A DNA stretch of 9,026 bases from assembly GCA_003648875.1 (NCBI GenBank), contig QMQC01000046.1:1-9026 (forward strand), given 5' to 3'. Every line of letters begins with the position of its first letter. Within the stretch, counting starts at the first letter, position 1. Shown here piece after piece: positions 1 to 6,764 of this stretch. The position numbers and the translations under genes are program-made. The notes beneath the pieces were generated by a model. The model ran no database searches. It saw only the letters and a program-made list of their open reading frames with translations, and was not told the origin of the DNA. This stretch comes from Actinomycetota bacterium. Lineage in GTDB: Bacteria > Actinomycetota > Acidimicrobiia > Spongiisociales > UBA5794.

Positions 1-640
1 TGGCGCCTGTAACCAGGGTTTCGCCGACGATCTCCTCTATGACCGAGTCCCAGAGCACCTCGATCTTTGGGTGGTCGAGAATCCGAGCAACCATGATCGG
101 CGAGGCCCTGAACGCATCTCGTCTGTGGACCACTGTTACCTTTGATGCAAATCTGGTGAGGAAGAGAGCCTCCTCCATGGCAGTGTCTCCGCCGCCGACG
201 ATGATGAGTTCTTTCTCCTTGAAGAAGAATCCGTCACAGGTGGCGCAGGCAGACACGCCGAAGCCGCGAAGCCTCTCTTCACCCTCGACACCGAGCCAAC
301 GCGCCGAAGCACCCGTCGAGACGATGATGCTGTCTGCGCTGTAGCTGTCCTGCCCAACGGAGGCGGTGAACGGATGCTTCGAGAAATCAACATCGGTGAC
401 GTCTGAGCTGATGATGCGAGTTCCGAACCGTTCAGCCTGCTTCCGCATCTGCTCCATGAGATCTGGACCCATGATGCCGTCTGCGAATCCGGGGAAGTTC
501 TCCACGTCTGTGGTGATCATGAGCTGACCACCGCGTTCCACACCTTCGATCATGAGCGGCTCGAGATCGGCGCGCGCAGCGTATATGGCTGCTGTGAGAC
601 CCGCGGGTCCGGAGCCAATGATGAGGACCTTTTCGGCCAT
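1..640 (-). CDS. trxB: Thioredoxin reductase, partial (C-terminal end outside window)
   Basis: Flavoprotein that transfers electrons from NADPH through FAD and a redox-active cysteine pair to thioredoxin in the cytoplasm. I translated 213 residues from the ATG at 638-640. An N-terminal FAD dinucleotide-binding motif GSGPAG is at residues 9-14, followed by GGQL and ENFPGF, typical of low-molecular-weight TrxB. The redox motif CATC is at 132-135, the NADPH-binding GGGDTAME at 149-156 and HRRDxFR at 172-178. About 100 C-terminal residues, including the second FAD segment, lie beyond the left edge. The start is supported by AGGAG (complement of 646-650), which overlaps the stop of the upstream membrane-protein gene; only 2 nt separate the two genes, so translation is probably coupled. 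In mycobacteria trxB also follows sigM and its anti-sigma gene. Identity is near certain. Confidence 0.96.
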   Translation of the reverse strand, partial: MAEKVLIIGSGPAGLTAAIYAARADLEPLMIEGVERGGQLMITTDVENFPGFADGIMGPDLMEQMRKQAERFGTRIISSDVTDVDFSKHPFTASVGQDSYSADSIIVSTGASARWLGVEGEERLRGFGVSACATCDGFFFKEKELIIVGGGDTAMEEALFLTRFASKVTVVHRRDAFRASPIMVARILDHPKIEVLWDSVIEEIVGETLVTGA

Positions 641-642
641 TG

Positions 643-948
643 CTACTCCTGTTGTGGAGGTCTGTCTTGGGGGTACCGCCGTGACCAGACGAAGGCTCCT
701 CCCAGGATCAGAAGCAGGCCCACCACGGCGTATGCGGTTTCAGTTCCCATCAGCGTTCCGAGTGCGCGGAATATTCCCACCAGAAGCCAGATGATTGCGA
801 TGATTCCGGCGGTGAGAAGGATCAGTCCCGCGGCTGCCCACGTGATGGCCACGGCGGCGCGATCAACAGTGAGCTCCCGAACCTTGGTTGCGACCTGCTC
901 AAGGCCGTCCGCAACTCTGGCCGAAACGGATGGGTTCTGGTCGGACAT
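643..948 (-). CDS. Small two-helix membrane protein of unknown function
   Basis: A 101-residue protein I do not recognise as a named family. It has a charged N-terminal segment (1-30, predicted amphipathic helix), a long hydrophobic stretch at about 32-61, a short GTLMGTET turn, a second hydrophobic helix at about 71-88, and a basic then proline/glutamine-rich tail. This resembles the small phage-holin-like or DUF-type membrane proteins common in Actinobacteria, but no specific function follows. Its ATG at 946-948 lacks a clear Shine-Dalgarno sequence. The stop is 2 nt before the trxB start, and the trxB ribosome binding site lies at its 3' end. The 49 nt upstream (949-997) separate it from the anti-sigma gene; I see no convincing promoter there. 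Good hydrophobic coding sequence and tight packing make it likely to be real. Confidence 0.85.
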   Translation of the reverse strand: MSDQNPSVSARVADGLEQVATKVRELTVDRAAVAITWAAAGLILLTAGIIAIIWLLVGIFRALGTLMGTETAYAVVGLLLILGGAFVWSRRYPQDRPPQQE

Positions 949-997
949 GGTGAGTCGAAGCCTAGCGGTGTGTTACAGGGGTAGCGCCCCGGAGGAT

Positions 998-1831
998 TCA
1001 GCCTTGCGGACCATGACCCACGAGAGTGCAGTCCTCGAGTACGAAACTGAGTCCGTCTTCGATACCCGAACCGAAGTCAAAGCCAAGATGGACGATCGTC
1101 TTGTCGTCCTGGGCGTTTGCGCCGATGACACGTCTCTCGATGATCCCGTCAGGGAGATCATCGGAGAGCTCATGGATGCAGCTATCGATGGCGTCAGCGT
1201 TCAGGTCGACGGTCGATTCGAAGCCGAAGGCGGACAGTTGCTCCTCGACGGCATCGGGACTGTCGGCTCCGCCGGTCTGCTTGAGCAGGTCCTCAAGGGA
1301 GACGGTGTCTGTCTCGTGCACAGCGATCTCTGCGTCGTCATCGAGCGCCCTCGCATCCAGTGGTGCTGCTTCTTGCACGCCGTCGGCAGCAGCGGCAGCT
1401 GTCGTCTGAGTTTGGTCAACATCTGTGCTTTCCGGTTCGGCACTTGCCAGATCGAATGATGCATTGTCCGAGGATCCACCAGTGAGCGTGCCGGGAAGAA
1501 TCACGATTGCGGCCACAACCGCCGCCGCTGTGGCCAATCCGAAGACCGGTTGCCACCAAGGAAGCCTCCGTCTGAAGGGAGACGGTGTTGGGGTTGGTAT
1601 CGGAACGAGACCAAGTTGCTCGGTCAGGTTCACGTGAAGCGCTTCGCGCTCGGCTGTGGTCATCAGCGGAGTAACAACAGAGCCCAGAAAGTCAAGCGCA
1701 GAGAGCTGTCCTGAGTATTCGACGGACATCTCAGGGTCGGCTTCGATACGCGCAAGGGCGTCCTCGGCTTCTGTTCCGCTGAGGAGACCTTCTGCCAACG
1801 CGGCGATGAGATCACGGTCCTGGTCGTTCAT
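998..1831 (-). CDS. Probable membrane anti-sigma factor partnered with the SigM-like sigma factor
   Basis: A 277-residue single-pass membrane protein. Residues 1-90 form an acidic/helical cytoplasmic domain (DLIAALAEGLLSGTEAEDAL...), a proline-rich linker and RRR mark the membrane boundary, a hydrophobic helix spans about 94-114, and the rest is a low-complexity linker plus an extracytoplasmic domain ending at GHGPQG. This is the usual architecture of anti-sigma factors that hold an ECF sigma factor at the membrane. The ATG overlaps the sigma stop by 4 nt (1828-1831) with GGAG upstream (complement of 1836-1839), so the two are translationally coupled. The zinc anti-sigma motif HxxxCxxC is absent. 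The only two cysteines, C218 and C268, are both predicted to be outside the membrane. The role is inferred from position and topology rather than sequence similarity; mycobacterial RsmA (Rv3912) occupies the same place. Confidence 0.8.
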   Translation of the reverse strand: MNDQDRDLIAALAEGLLSGTEAEDALARIEADPEMSVEYSGQLSALDFLGSVVTPLMTTAEREALHVNLTEQLGLVPIPTPTPSPFRRRLPWWQPVFGLATAAAVVAAIVILPGTLTGGSSDNASFDLASAEPESTDVDQTQTTAAAAADGVQEAAPLDARALDDDAEIAVHETDTVSLEDLLKQTGGADSPDAVEEQLSAFGFESTVDLNADAIDSCIHELSDDLPDGIIERRVIGANAQDDKTIVHLGFDFGSGIEDGLSFVLEDCTLVGHGPQG

Positions 1832-2412
1832 TGTTCTCCAGTGTTACCGGTTGGATGCTCTGAGTCGGGCCTGAGGTTCCCAAGACTTTGCGCAAGTTGC
1901 CTTCGGGCCCGAAAGAGCCTGCTCTTGATTGTGCCGGTCGGAATCTCAAGCGCATCGCTGGCTTGTTCCAGCGACATGCCCTGAAGGTCCACGAGCACGA
2001 CAACAGCTCTGAATTCGGCACTCAATAGCGCCAGAGCGTTCTCGATGTCGGGCCGTACCTCAACGGCATCGAAAGGATCCATGGATTGGGGATCTGGCGG
2101 GTCGTACGAGTCGGGAATCCGGTCCGCCTTCTTCCGCTTCTCGCGGCGAAGGTGGTCGTAGCAGGTATTGACTGTGACTCGATAGAGCCAGGTGGAGAAG
2201 GCGGCCCTGGCCTCATATCGATCGGCTTTTCGGAACACGGTGAGGAATGCTTCCTGCGTCGCGTCGAGGGCGGCTTCCCTGTTTCGGAGCATGCGCAGAC
2301 ATATCGCAAAGACCCGGTCCTCGTGGGCAGTCACGAGTTCGTTGAAAGCATCGATGTCGCCGGTGAGGTACCGGTTGATGAGCTCGACGTCGCGATCGGC
2401 ACGGTGGGTCAT
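1828..2412 (-). CDS. sigM: ECF-family RNA polymerase sigma factor (SigM-like)
   Basis: A 194-residue extracytoplasmic-function sigma factor that would direct RNA polymerase to stress promoters once released from its anti-sigma factor. Region 2 spans about 8-92 (INRYLTGD, DATQEAFLTVFRKADRYE, STWLYRVTVNTCYDHLRR). A linker with DPPDPQSMDPFD is followed by region 4 at about 122-176, with a helix-turn-helix (GMSLEQASDALEIPTGTIKSRLFRARRQL region). The start chosen is the ATG at 2410-2412, because the family begins close to the RDVELI helix, but it has no Shine-Dalgarno. An in-frame ATG at 2458-2460 has GAAGG 11 nt upstream and would add 16 residues including CVYC, so the start is uncertain. The gene overlaps the anti-sigma ATG by 4 nt. 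The name sigM rests on gene order (pseudokinase-sigma-anti-sigma-trxB) as in mycobacteria; ECF membership is clear. Confidence 0.92.
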   Translation of the reverse strand: MTHRADRDVELINRYLTGDIDAFNELVTAHEDRVFAICLRMLRNREAALDATQEAFLTVFRKADRYEARAAFSTWLYRVTVNTCYDHLRREKRKKADRIPDSYDPPDPQSMDPFDAVEVRPDIENALALLSAEFRAVVVLVDLQGMSLEQASDALEIPTGTIKSRLFRARRQLAQSLGNLRPDSEHPTGNTGEQ

Positions 2413-2487
2413 GGGAGACCGACAGTAGACGCACGACGAACGCCACACGAGAACCGTCATTCACCATGTTGCCTTCGATCCCCGTGG

Positions 2488-3777
2488 CTATGGTGCAAAT
2501 CGAACGTCGGAAATGCGAGCTTGATAGGAACCGTCGGGACGTTCGGGTAGATCGGTGAGCCAGAGGAGCCAAAGGCCACCGCCACGGACGGGGACCTGGA
2601 TTCGGGACTCAGCCTGTTGGAGCGTACCCCGGGCGATATGTTCCCACTCGAAGAGGTCGTCCGGTATCGACGCAATCCACCCGAGCGTGAATACCGTTCC
2701 GGGCGATCCGGCGATGAAGACGGTCTCAGGGGCTCCTTCGAGATCGAACACAAGCCCCACACCTTCCTTCACCTCGCTGAGAGGTCGAGAGTAGGCCTCA
2801 GTGGTCCAGGCAGTTGATCGGTTCCCGTCGGTGGTGCCGCCCACAGTGTCATCGCTCTCGGTGCCATCACCCAACGGGTCATATACGATCACCTGTGCTA
2901 CGAGACGTTCAGACCCGTCGACGGGATCAGCGATCTGGGTTGGTGTCGTCGAGGTCGATGTAGCGGGTCTCGCTATCACGGGATACAGGACTGGTGAATC
3001 CGGGTCGAAATCCGCGGCAAGTCCGATGGCAGCGACGAATGCAATGAGAACCACGATCAGACCGAACAACGCGAGAGAGCGCCAAGGCTTGATCGGACTC
3101 TCTTCCGCTTGGACGACGTGCGGAGCTGCCTGAAGGGATCTTGCCAGGGCTGCTGCGTCGAGGGTGCCGCTGATTCCCGCTCTCAGGGCAGCGTCCACCG
3201 AGGGGTGGACGCCATCAATGACATCCGAGGGGAAGACGCTCGTGTCCTCCGTTCCTGTGATCGCCGTTCGGAGCACCTCGGCGAGTGCCATCGTGTCCTC
3301 TTCCTGGTCTGACCACCGGTTCTCCCTACCGAATGCGCCGAGCTTGACCGGATGTGCAGCTGAGAAATGGACGGAGGACGCGTCGATTGCACCGTGGACT
3401 CCTCCGAGTTCGTGAAAGCGCGACAAAGCAAGACAGAGACCCGATGCGTTGGGAAGGAATTCGACGACGGGGATGGCTTCATCGGCTCGCAACCGATCAG
3501 CGATCGTTACGCCTCCATCCCATTCAGATACCGAGTACGCGGATGCAGACGTCTCACCAGCCGCAAAGACCTTCTGGAGGTGTATGTCGTTCAGAGCAGC
3601 CGCGGATCGGACATTCTCGAGAAAAGCAGCGTGACGCGGTATCGAGGACTCAGGTGCGAGATAGCGGATGAGAACGGGGCGGGCGAGCGCTTCGTCCTGG
3701 GCGAACCATTCCTCGATGTCGCCGTCGCTCCCAAGTCGAATGTTCAATCGATATCGGTCTGGTAGCCGGGGAGGCAC
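2488..3777 (-). CDS. MviN-type pseudokinase with membrane helix and extracellular discoidin-like domain
   Basis: A 429-residue membrane protein. Residues 1-220 read as a degenerate Ser/Thr kinase: RLGSDGD at the glycine loop, Arg38 where the ATP-binding lysine sits, HGAID (128-132) for HRDLK so the catalytic Asp is Ala130, and GAFG (147-150) so the Mg-binding Asp of DFG is Ala148. It is therefore very unlikely to phosphorylate. A hydrophobic helix spans about 233-253, then a Thr-rich linker, then an ectodomain with DPLGDGTESDD, DGNRSTAWTTEAY and GVGLVFDLEG, the signature I know from the extracellular jelly-roll/discoidin-like C-terminus of mycobacterial MviN. There the pseudokinase is phosphorylated by PknB and recruits FhaA to control peptidoglycan precursor flipping; that role is transferred by inference. 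The start is GTG (3775-3777), 5 nt after the acetyltransferase stop, with only a weak ribosome binding site. The flippase part is absent here. Confidence 0.85.
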   Translation of the reverse strand: MPPRLPDRYRLNIRLGSDGDIEEWFAQDEALARPVLIRYLAPESSIPRHAAFLENVRSAAALNDIHLQKVFAAGETSASAYSVSEWDGGVTIADRLRADEAIPVVEFLPNASGLCLALSRFHELGGVHGAIDASSVHFSAAHPVKLGAFGRENRWSDQEEDTMALAEVLRTAITGTEDTSVFPSDVIDGVHPSVDAALRAGISGTLDAAALARSLQAAPHVVQAEESPIKPWRSLALFGLIVVLIAFVAAIGLAADFDPDSPVLYPVIARPATSTSTTPTQIADPVDGSERLVAQVIVYDPLGDGTESDDTVGGTTDGNRSTAWTTEAYSRPLSEVKEGVGLVFDLEGAPETVFIAGSPGTVFTLGWIASIPDDLFEWEHIARGTLQQAESRIQVPVRGGGLWLLWLTDLPERPDGSYQARISDVRFAP

Positions 3778-3782
3778 GGTGT

Positions 3783-4544
3783 CTACCCGGACTTGAGGAC
3801 AGCCAGCGATTCAGGGAGTTGGGTGTAACCCTCCGCCTCGTAGAGACCGATCGCTGCCGAGTTGTCGAACTGCGTATTCAACAGGAGGGCCCGTGATCCG
3901 TGGCGTCGTGCACTGCGGGCGGATGCTCGGATGAGGCTTCGCCCCATGCCCTGCCCCTGCCATCTGGGTTCAACTGCGACACGTTGGAGATAGGAGATGG
4001 CGTGTCCATAGCCAACAACGGCGAAGCCTGCTATGCCGAGTTCGCCATCTTTGATCACGAACACACTGGACTTGGAGGTGGCTTGTGTTGACTCGACCAG
4101 GGCAAGGTGATCGAATCTCCAGAACTCAGGGAACGCGGACCAATCGATTGTGAGCATGGCGTCGAGGTCGGGCTTCTCTGCCCGAGCCACAAGATGCTGA
4201 GGGGCAGGAATAGAAGCATCGAGACTGAGTCTCATGAGCGCGAGATCGATGTAGTCGACGAATCCAGCATTCTCCCACGGCTTCCGAGCGGATCGTGACA
4301 GGGGTGACGACAACACGGCCGGAGCTCCAGCCAGACTGAGCTTGTCAACGCAGGCGCCGATGAACCCGCTCCCCCCACGAAGAACTCGGAGCGAGGCGTC
4401 ACCGACGGTTGCATTCCATGGCCGAGCTTCAGCCCGTGCCCATCCGCGACGAAGCGACACGGAACCCGGCCAGGTGCCTCGTTGAAATACTCGGTGTGGT
4501 GAATCTACAAGTGCCAAGACCTCTCCAAGGGTCGCGCCACGCAT
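3783..4544 (-). CDS. GNAT-family N-acetyltransferase
   Basis: A 253-residue protein whose C-terminal half (about 115-253) is a GNAT fold that transfers acetyl from acetyl-CoA to an amine. The diagnostic segment is YLQRVAVEPRWQGQGMGRSL (185-204), with the pyrophosphate-binding loop Q/RxxGxG/A, followed by a helix and LNTQFDNSAAIGLYEAEGY (223-240), the classical motif B/C. The N-terminal 110 residues contain RKPWENAGFVDYIDLALMRL (88-106), which resembles the end of a second, degenerate GNAT domain lacking the acetyl-CoA loop, so this may be a tandem GNAT. The substrate cannot be read from sequence; tandem GNATs include mycothiol synthase, but nothing specific supports that here. The ATG at 4542-4544 has no Shine-Dalgarno and may be translated from a leaderless message. 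It is first in the minus-strand operon and divergent from a deacetylase gene. Confidence 0.88.
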   Translation of the reverse strand: MRGATLGEVLALVDSPHRVFQRGTWPGSVSLRRGWARAEARPWNATVGDASLRVLRGGSGFIGACVDKLSLAGAPAVLSSPLSRSARKPWENAGFVDYIDLALMRLSLDASIPAPQHLVARAEKPDLDAMLTIDWSAFPEFWRFDHLALVESTQATSKSSVFVIKDGELGIAGFAVVGYGHAISYLQRVAVEPRWQGQGMGRSLIRASARSARRHGSRALLLNTQFDNSAAIGLYEAEGYTQLPESLAVLKSG

Positions 4545-4596
4545 CTGTAGAGTAACCGCGGTTCCAGTGGGTCAAGTGCGTGGGACAATCCCTTCG
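4545..4596. promoter_or_regulatory. Divergent intergenic region between acetyltransferase and deacetylase genes
   Basis: About 52 bp separate the two start codons and must hold both promoters unless they lie inside the genes. On the plus strand GACAAT (4584-4589) lies 6 nt before the G preceding the ATG at 4597, fitting a -10 box of a nearly leaderless transcript. On the minus strand TTGACC (complement of 4571-4576) is followed within 15-18 nt by TACTCT or TCTACA next to the ATG, again fitting a near-leaderless start. Neither gene has a ribosome binding site, which agrees with leaderless initiation, common in Actinobacteria. The boxes are read by eye and are imperfect. Confidence 0.4.
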
Positions 4597-5610
4597 ATGT
4601 CTGTACTTCTTGTAACTCACGGATCGAGCCTGGATCACCGCACTCCTCCGGGCCATCCAGAACGGGTGGATCGACTCGCAGCCGTCGTTGAGGGTGTTCG
4701 TTCCGCCGACGTGTCCATCGTTGATCTCGGCGCGCCTGTGGTGGAACGTGACCTGCTTGAGACGATCCACACTCGATCGTACATCGACCAGGTTCACATG
4801 TTCTGTGTGAATGGGGGCGGGGGATTGGATCAGGACACCTATGTCGTGCCGGAGTCCTTCAACGCTGCTCTTCACGCTGCTGGCGCTGGTCCTGCAGCAG
4901 TGGATGCTCTTGAGGCAGGCACGGCAGATGCAGCGTTCGTAGTGGTTCGACCGCCCGGGCATCATGCGGAACGCAGTTCTGCAATGGGGTTCTGTCTCTT
5001 CAACAACGTTGCGTTGACGGCTGCCTATCTACGGAGCCGAGGCGAGCGGGTGGCGATCATTGATTGGGATGTCCATCACGGCAACGGAACCCAGGGAACG
5101 TTCTACCGTGATCCCGATGTGCTGTACGTCTCCCTTCACGAGTTTCCGCTGTATCCCGGGTCGGGGTGGGTTGATGAGCGAGGCGAAGGCCCAGGCGCAG
5201 GCAGGACGATCAACGTGCCTCTGCCCGGAGGAACAAGTGGAGACTCGTACCTCGCTGCCTTCGGTCGTATCGTGGTGCCAGTGGTGGGGCAGTTCGATCC
5301 GGATTGGATCCTCATAAGCTGTGGCTATGACGCACATCGCCTTGATCCTCTTGGTGGATTGAGGCTCGAGGCAGAGCACTTCGGATCGATGGCACGCTGG
5401 GCCGTCGATCAGGTTCCACCAGCGAGGGTGATCGCGACCCTCGAAGGCGGCTACGACCTAGGTGCGCTCACCGAGTCCTCCAGGGCAACGGTAGGGGGTC
5501 TTGCTGGTGTGGTCGGCGAACCCTCGTGGCCAACCGAGTTGGCTGGATCGGCGAAACGCGTGACCGAGTTGGCTGTCGAGGCTCTGGAGACCCATTGGGA
5601 ACTTCGTTAA
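4597..5610 (+). CDS. Histone deacetylase family protein (AcuC/HDAH-like amidohydrolase)
   Basis: A 337-residue zinc-dependent deacetylase of the arginase/deacetylase fold, acting on acetyl-lysine or small acetylated amines in the cytoplasm. Motifs in order: GHPERVDRL (19-27), RPPGHHAERSSAMGFCLFNN (118-137) with the active-site histidine pair 122-123, IDWDVHHGNGTQ (155-166) giving zinc ligands Asp158 and His160, SCGYDAHRLDPLGG (241-254) giving zinc ligand Asp245, and LEGGYD (282-287) with the transition-state tyrosine Tyr286. All catalytic residues are present, and length and motif spacing fit class II-like bacterial homologues (HDAH, acetylpolyamine amidohydrolases, AcuC). The ATG at 4597 was chosen because the family begins near LLVTH; an in-frame GTG at 4567 would add ten unlike residues and run into the divergent promoter region. 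Its neighbour across that region is an acetyltransferase. The true substrate is unknown. Confidence 0.94.
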   Translation: MSVLLVTHGSSLDHRTPPGHPERVDRLAAVVEGVRSADVSIVDLGAPVVERDLLETIHTRSYIDQVHMFCVNGGGGLDQDTYVVPESFNAALHAAGAGPAAVDALEAGTADAAFVVVRPPGHHAERSSAMGFCLFNNVALTAAYLRSRGERVAIIDWDVHHGNGTQGTFYRDPDVLYVSLHEFPLYPGSGWVDERGEGPGAGRTINVPLPGGTSGDSYLAAFGRIVVPVVGQFDPDWILISCGYDAHRLDPLGGLRLEAEHFGSMARWAVDQVPPARVIATLEGGYDLGALTESSRATVGGLAGVVGEPSWPTELAGSAKRVTELAVEALETHWELR

Positions 5611-5655
5611 GGCGGGCCGTCGAATGTCCGATATCGCTTGTGGACATACGATGAC

Positions 5656-5661
5656 AGGGAG
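5656..5661 (+). promoter_or_regulatory. Ribosome binding site deciding the pilT-like start
   Basis: AGGGAG lies 6 nt before the GTG at 5668-5670, ideal spacing for a Shine-Dalgarno sequence. It favours this GTG over the in-frame TTG at 5638, which has no such site. TACGAT at 5647-5652 could be a -10 box for a separate transcript, but no matching -35 is evident. Confidence 0.7.
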
Positions 5662-5667
5662 TCGCAA

Positions 5668-6759
5668 GTGACGGATGAGAGCCCCAGCCTCCACGAGCTT
5701 CTGGAGAAGCTGGTGTCTACCGATGGATCGGACCTACACCTCAAAGTAGGCTCGCCGCCTGCATATCGCATTGACGGTGCACTGCATCCGGCGGAACTAC
5801 CCCCGCTCAATAGCGACGACACACTCCAGCTACTGCGCGACCTCCTACCCGATCGTCTCAATAGCGACCTCGAAACTGTCACGGATATCGACTTTGCCTA
5901 TGGGTGGGCGGGATTGGGCAGATTCCGCGTAAACGCGTACAGACAGCGTGGTTCTGTCAATATCGTTGTTCGGGCCGTCGCTCCCACGTCAAGGACGATC
6001 GGCGATCTCGGGTTGCCCACTGCCATCACAGGCATATGTGATGAGAATGACGGGCTCATCATCGTGACCGGTCCGGCTGGTTGCGGAAAGACGACGACTT
6101 GCGCCGCGATGGTCGATCACATCAACTCCTCTCGCCGAACGAGCATCGTCACGATCGAAGATCCGATAGAGGTTCTCCACCGCGACAAGCTTTCAATCGT
6201 GAGCCAGCGCGAGGTTGGCGTTGATACACCCTCGTACCATGCAGGCATCGTCTCGGCCCTCAGACAGGATCCCGATGTCGTCTATGTCGGCGAGATGAGG
6301 GATCAGGAGACCATTGAGGCTGCCCTTGTCGCAGCGGAGACCGGGCGCCTCGTGATCTCAACGATGTACACCCTCGACGCGATGGAGACAGTGCGTCGCA
6401 TCTTTGATTCCTTTCCTCCTTACCTCGAGCGGCGAGTACGCCAGATGCTTGCAACGGTACTGCGCGCCATCGTGTCCCAGAGGCTGATTGCGAAGGCAGA
6501 TGGACAAGGTCGGACAGTGATAACCGAACTGCTCGTCAACACAGAAGCAGTCAGGGAGCTGCTCGTTGAACCAGATCGCACCGATGAGGTGCACGAGATC
6601 ATGGCTGAAGGAGCATTCTTCGGGATGCAGACCATCGATCAGGCGATCACGAAGAAGTATGAGTCGGGAGAGATCGCTTTCACTGACGCACTGACGCATG
6701 TTGCTTCGCCTCGCGATTTCAAGATCGCAGCGGGGGTTGGCCAGGTAGCCGTCAGGTAG
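5668..6759 (+). CDS. pilT: PilT-like secretion/retraction ATPase (GspE/PulE superfamily)
   Basis: A 363-residue hexameric-type ATPase related to PilT, which powers type IV pilus retraction at the inner membrane. An N-terminal PAS-like domain starts with ELLEKLVSTDGSDLHLKVGSPP. Walker A is GPAGCGKTTT (135-144), the Asp box VTIEDPIE (161-168), and Walker B DPDVVYVGEMRD (201-212) with catalytic Glu209. The His box reads AAETGRLVISTMYTLDAMETVRRIFDSFP: both usual histidines (ETGHL and TLHT in PilT) are replaced, by Arg227 and Tyr234. LRAIVSQRL (265-273) matches the PilT core, AVRELL (294-299) stands where AIRNLI is expected, and EGAFFGMQTIDQA fits the PilT C-terminus. Start is GTG with a strong ribosome binding site, 57 nt after the deacetylase stop. 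No pilin, PilB, PilC or PilM genes are in the window, so the motor's partner is unknown. Superfamily certain, exact PilT role less so. Confidence 0.9.
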   Translation: MTDESPSLHELLEKLVSTDGSDLHLKVGSPPAYRIDGALHPAELPPLNSDDTLQLLRDLLPDRLNSDLETVTDIDFAYGWAGLGRFRVNAYRQRGSVNIVVRAVAPTSRTIGDLGLPTAITGICDENDGLIIVTGPAGCGKTTTCAAMVDHINSSRRTSIVTIEDPIEVLHRDKLSIVSQREVGVDTPSYHAGIVSALRQDPDVVYVGEMRDQETIEAALVAAETGRLVISTMYTLDAMETVRRIFDSFPPYLERRVRQMLATVLRAIVSQRLIAKADGQGRTVITELLVNTEAVRELLVEPDRTDEVHEIMAEGAFFGMQTIDQAITKKYESGEIAFTDALTHVASPRDFKIAAGVGQVAVR

Positions 6760-6764
6760 CTTCT

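Noticed and set aside
791..1459. Long plus-strand open frame of 222 codons opposite the anti-sigma gene
   Set aside because: It is antisense to the small membrane protein and anti-sigma genes, which show coherent hydrophobicity, coupling and ribosome binding sites; its translation has no recognisable domain.
2086..2550. Plus-strand open frame of 154 codons
   Set aside because: Antisense to the ECF sigma factor, whose protein motifs are unmistakable.
1820..4544. ECF-type autoregulatory promoter (GGAAC with CGTC 16-17 nt downstream) on the minus strand
   Set aside because: The GGAACC upstream of the GNAT gene is followed by CGTGG at the wrong distance and inside the coding start; no other convincing pair was found by eye.
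4429..4965. Minus-strand open frame of 178 codons spanning the divergent region
   Set aside because: Covers the GNAT start and the deacetylase coding region in the wrong frame; composition is Arg/Ser/His-rich as expected of a shadow.
5638..5667. In-frame TTG start that would extend the PilT-like protein by ten residues
   Set aside because: No ribosome binding site, whereas AGGGAG is ideally placed for the GTG at 5668.
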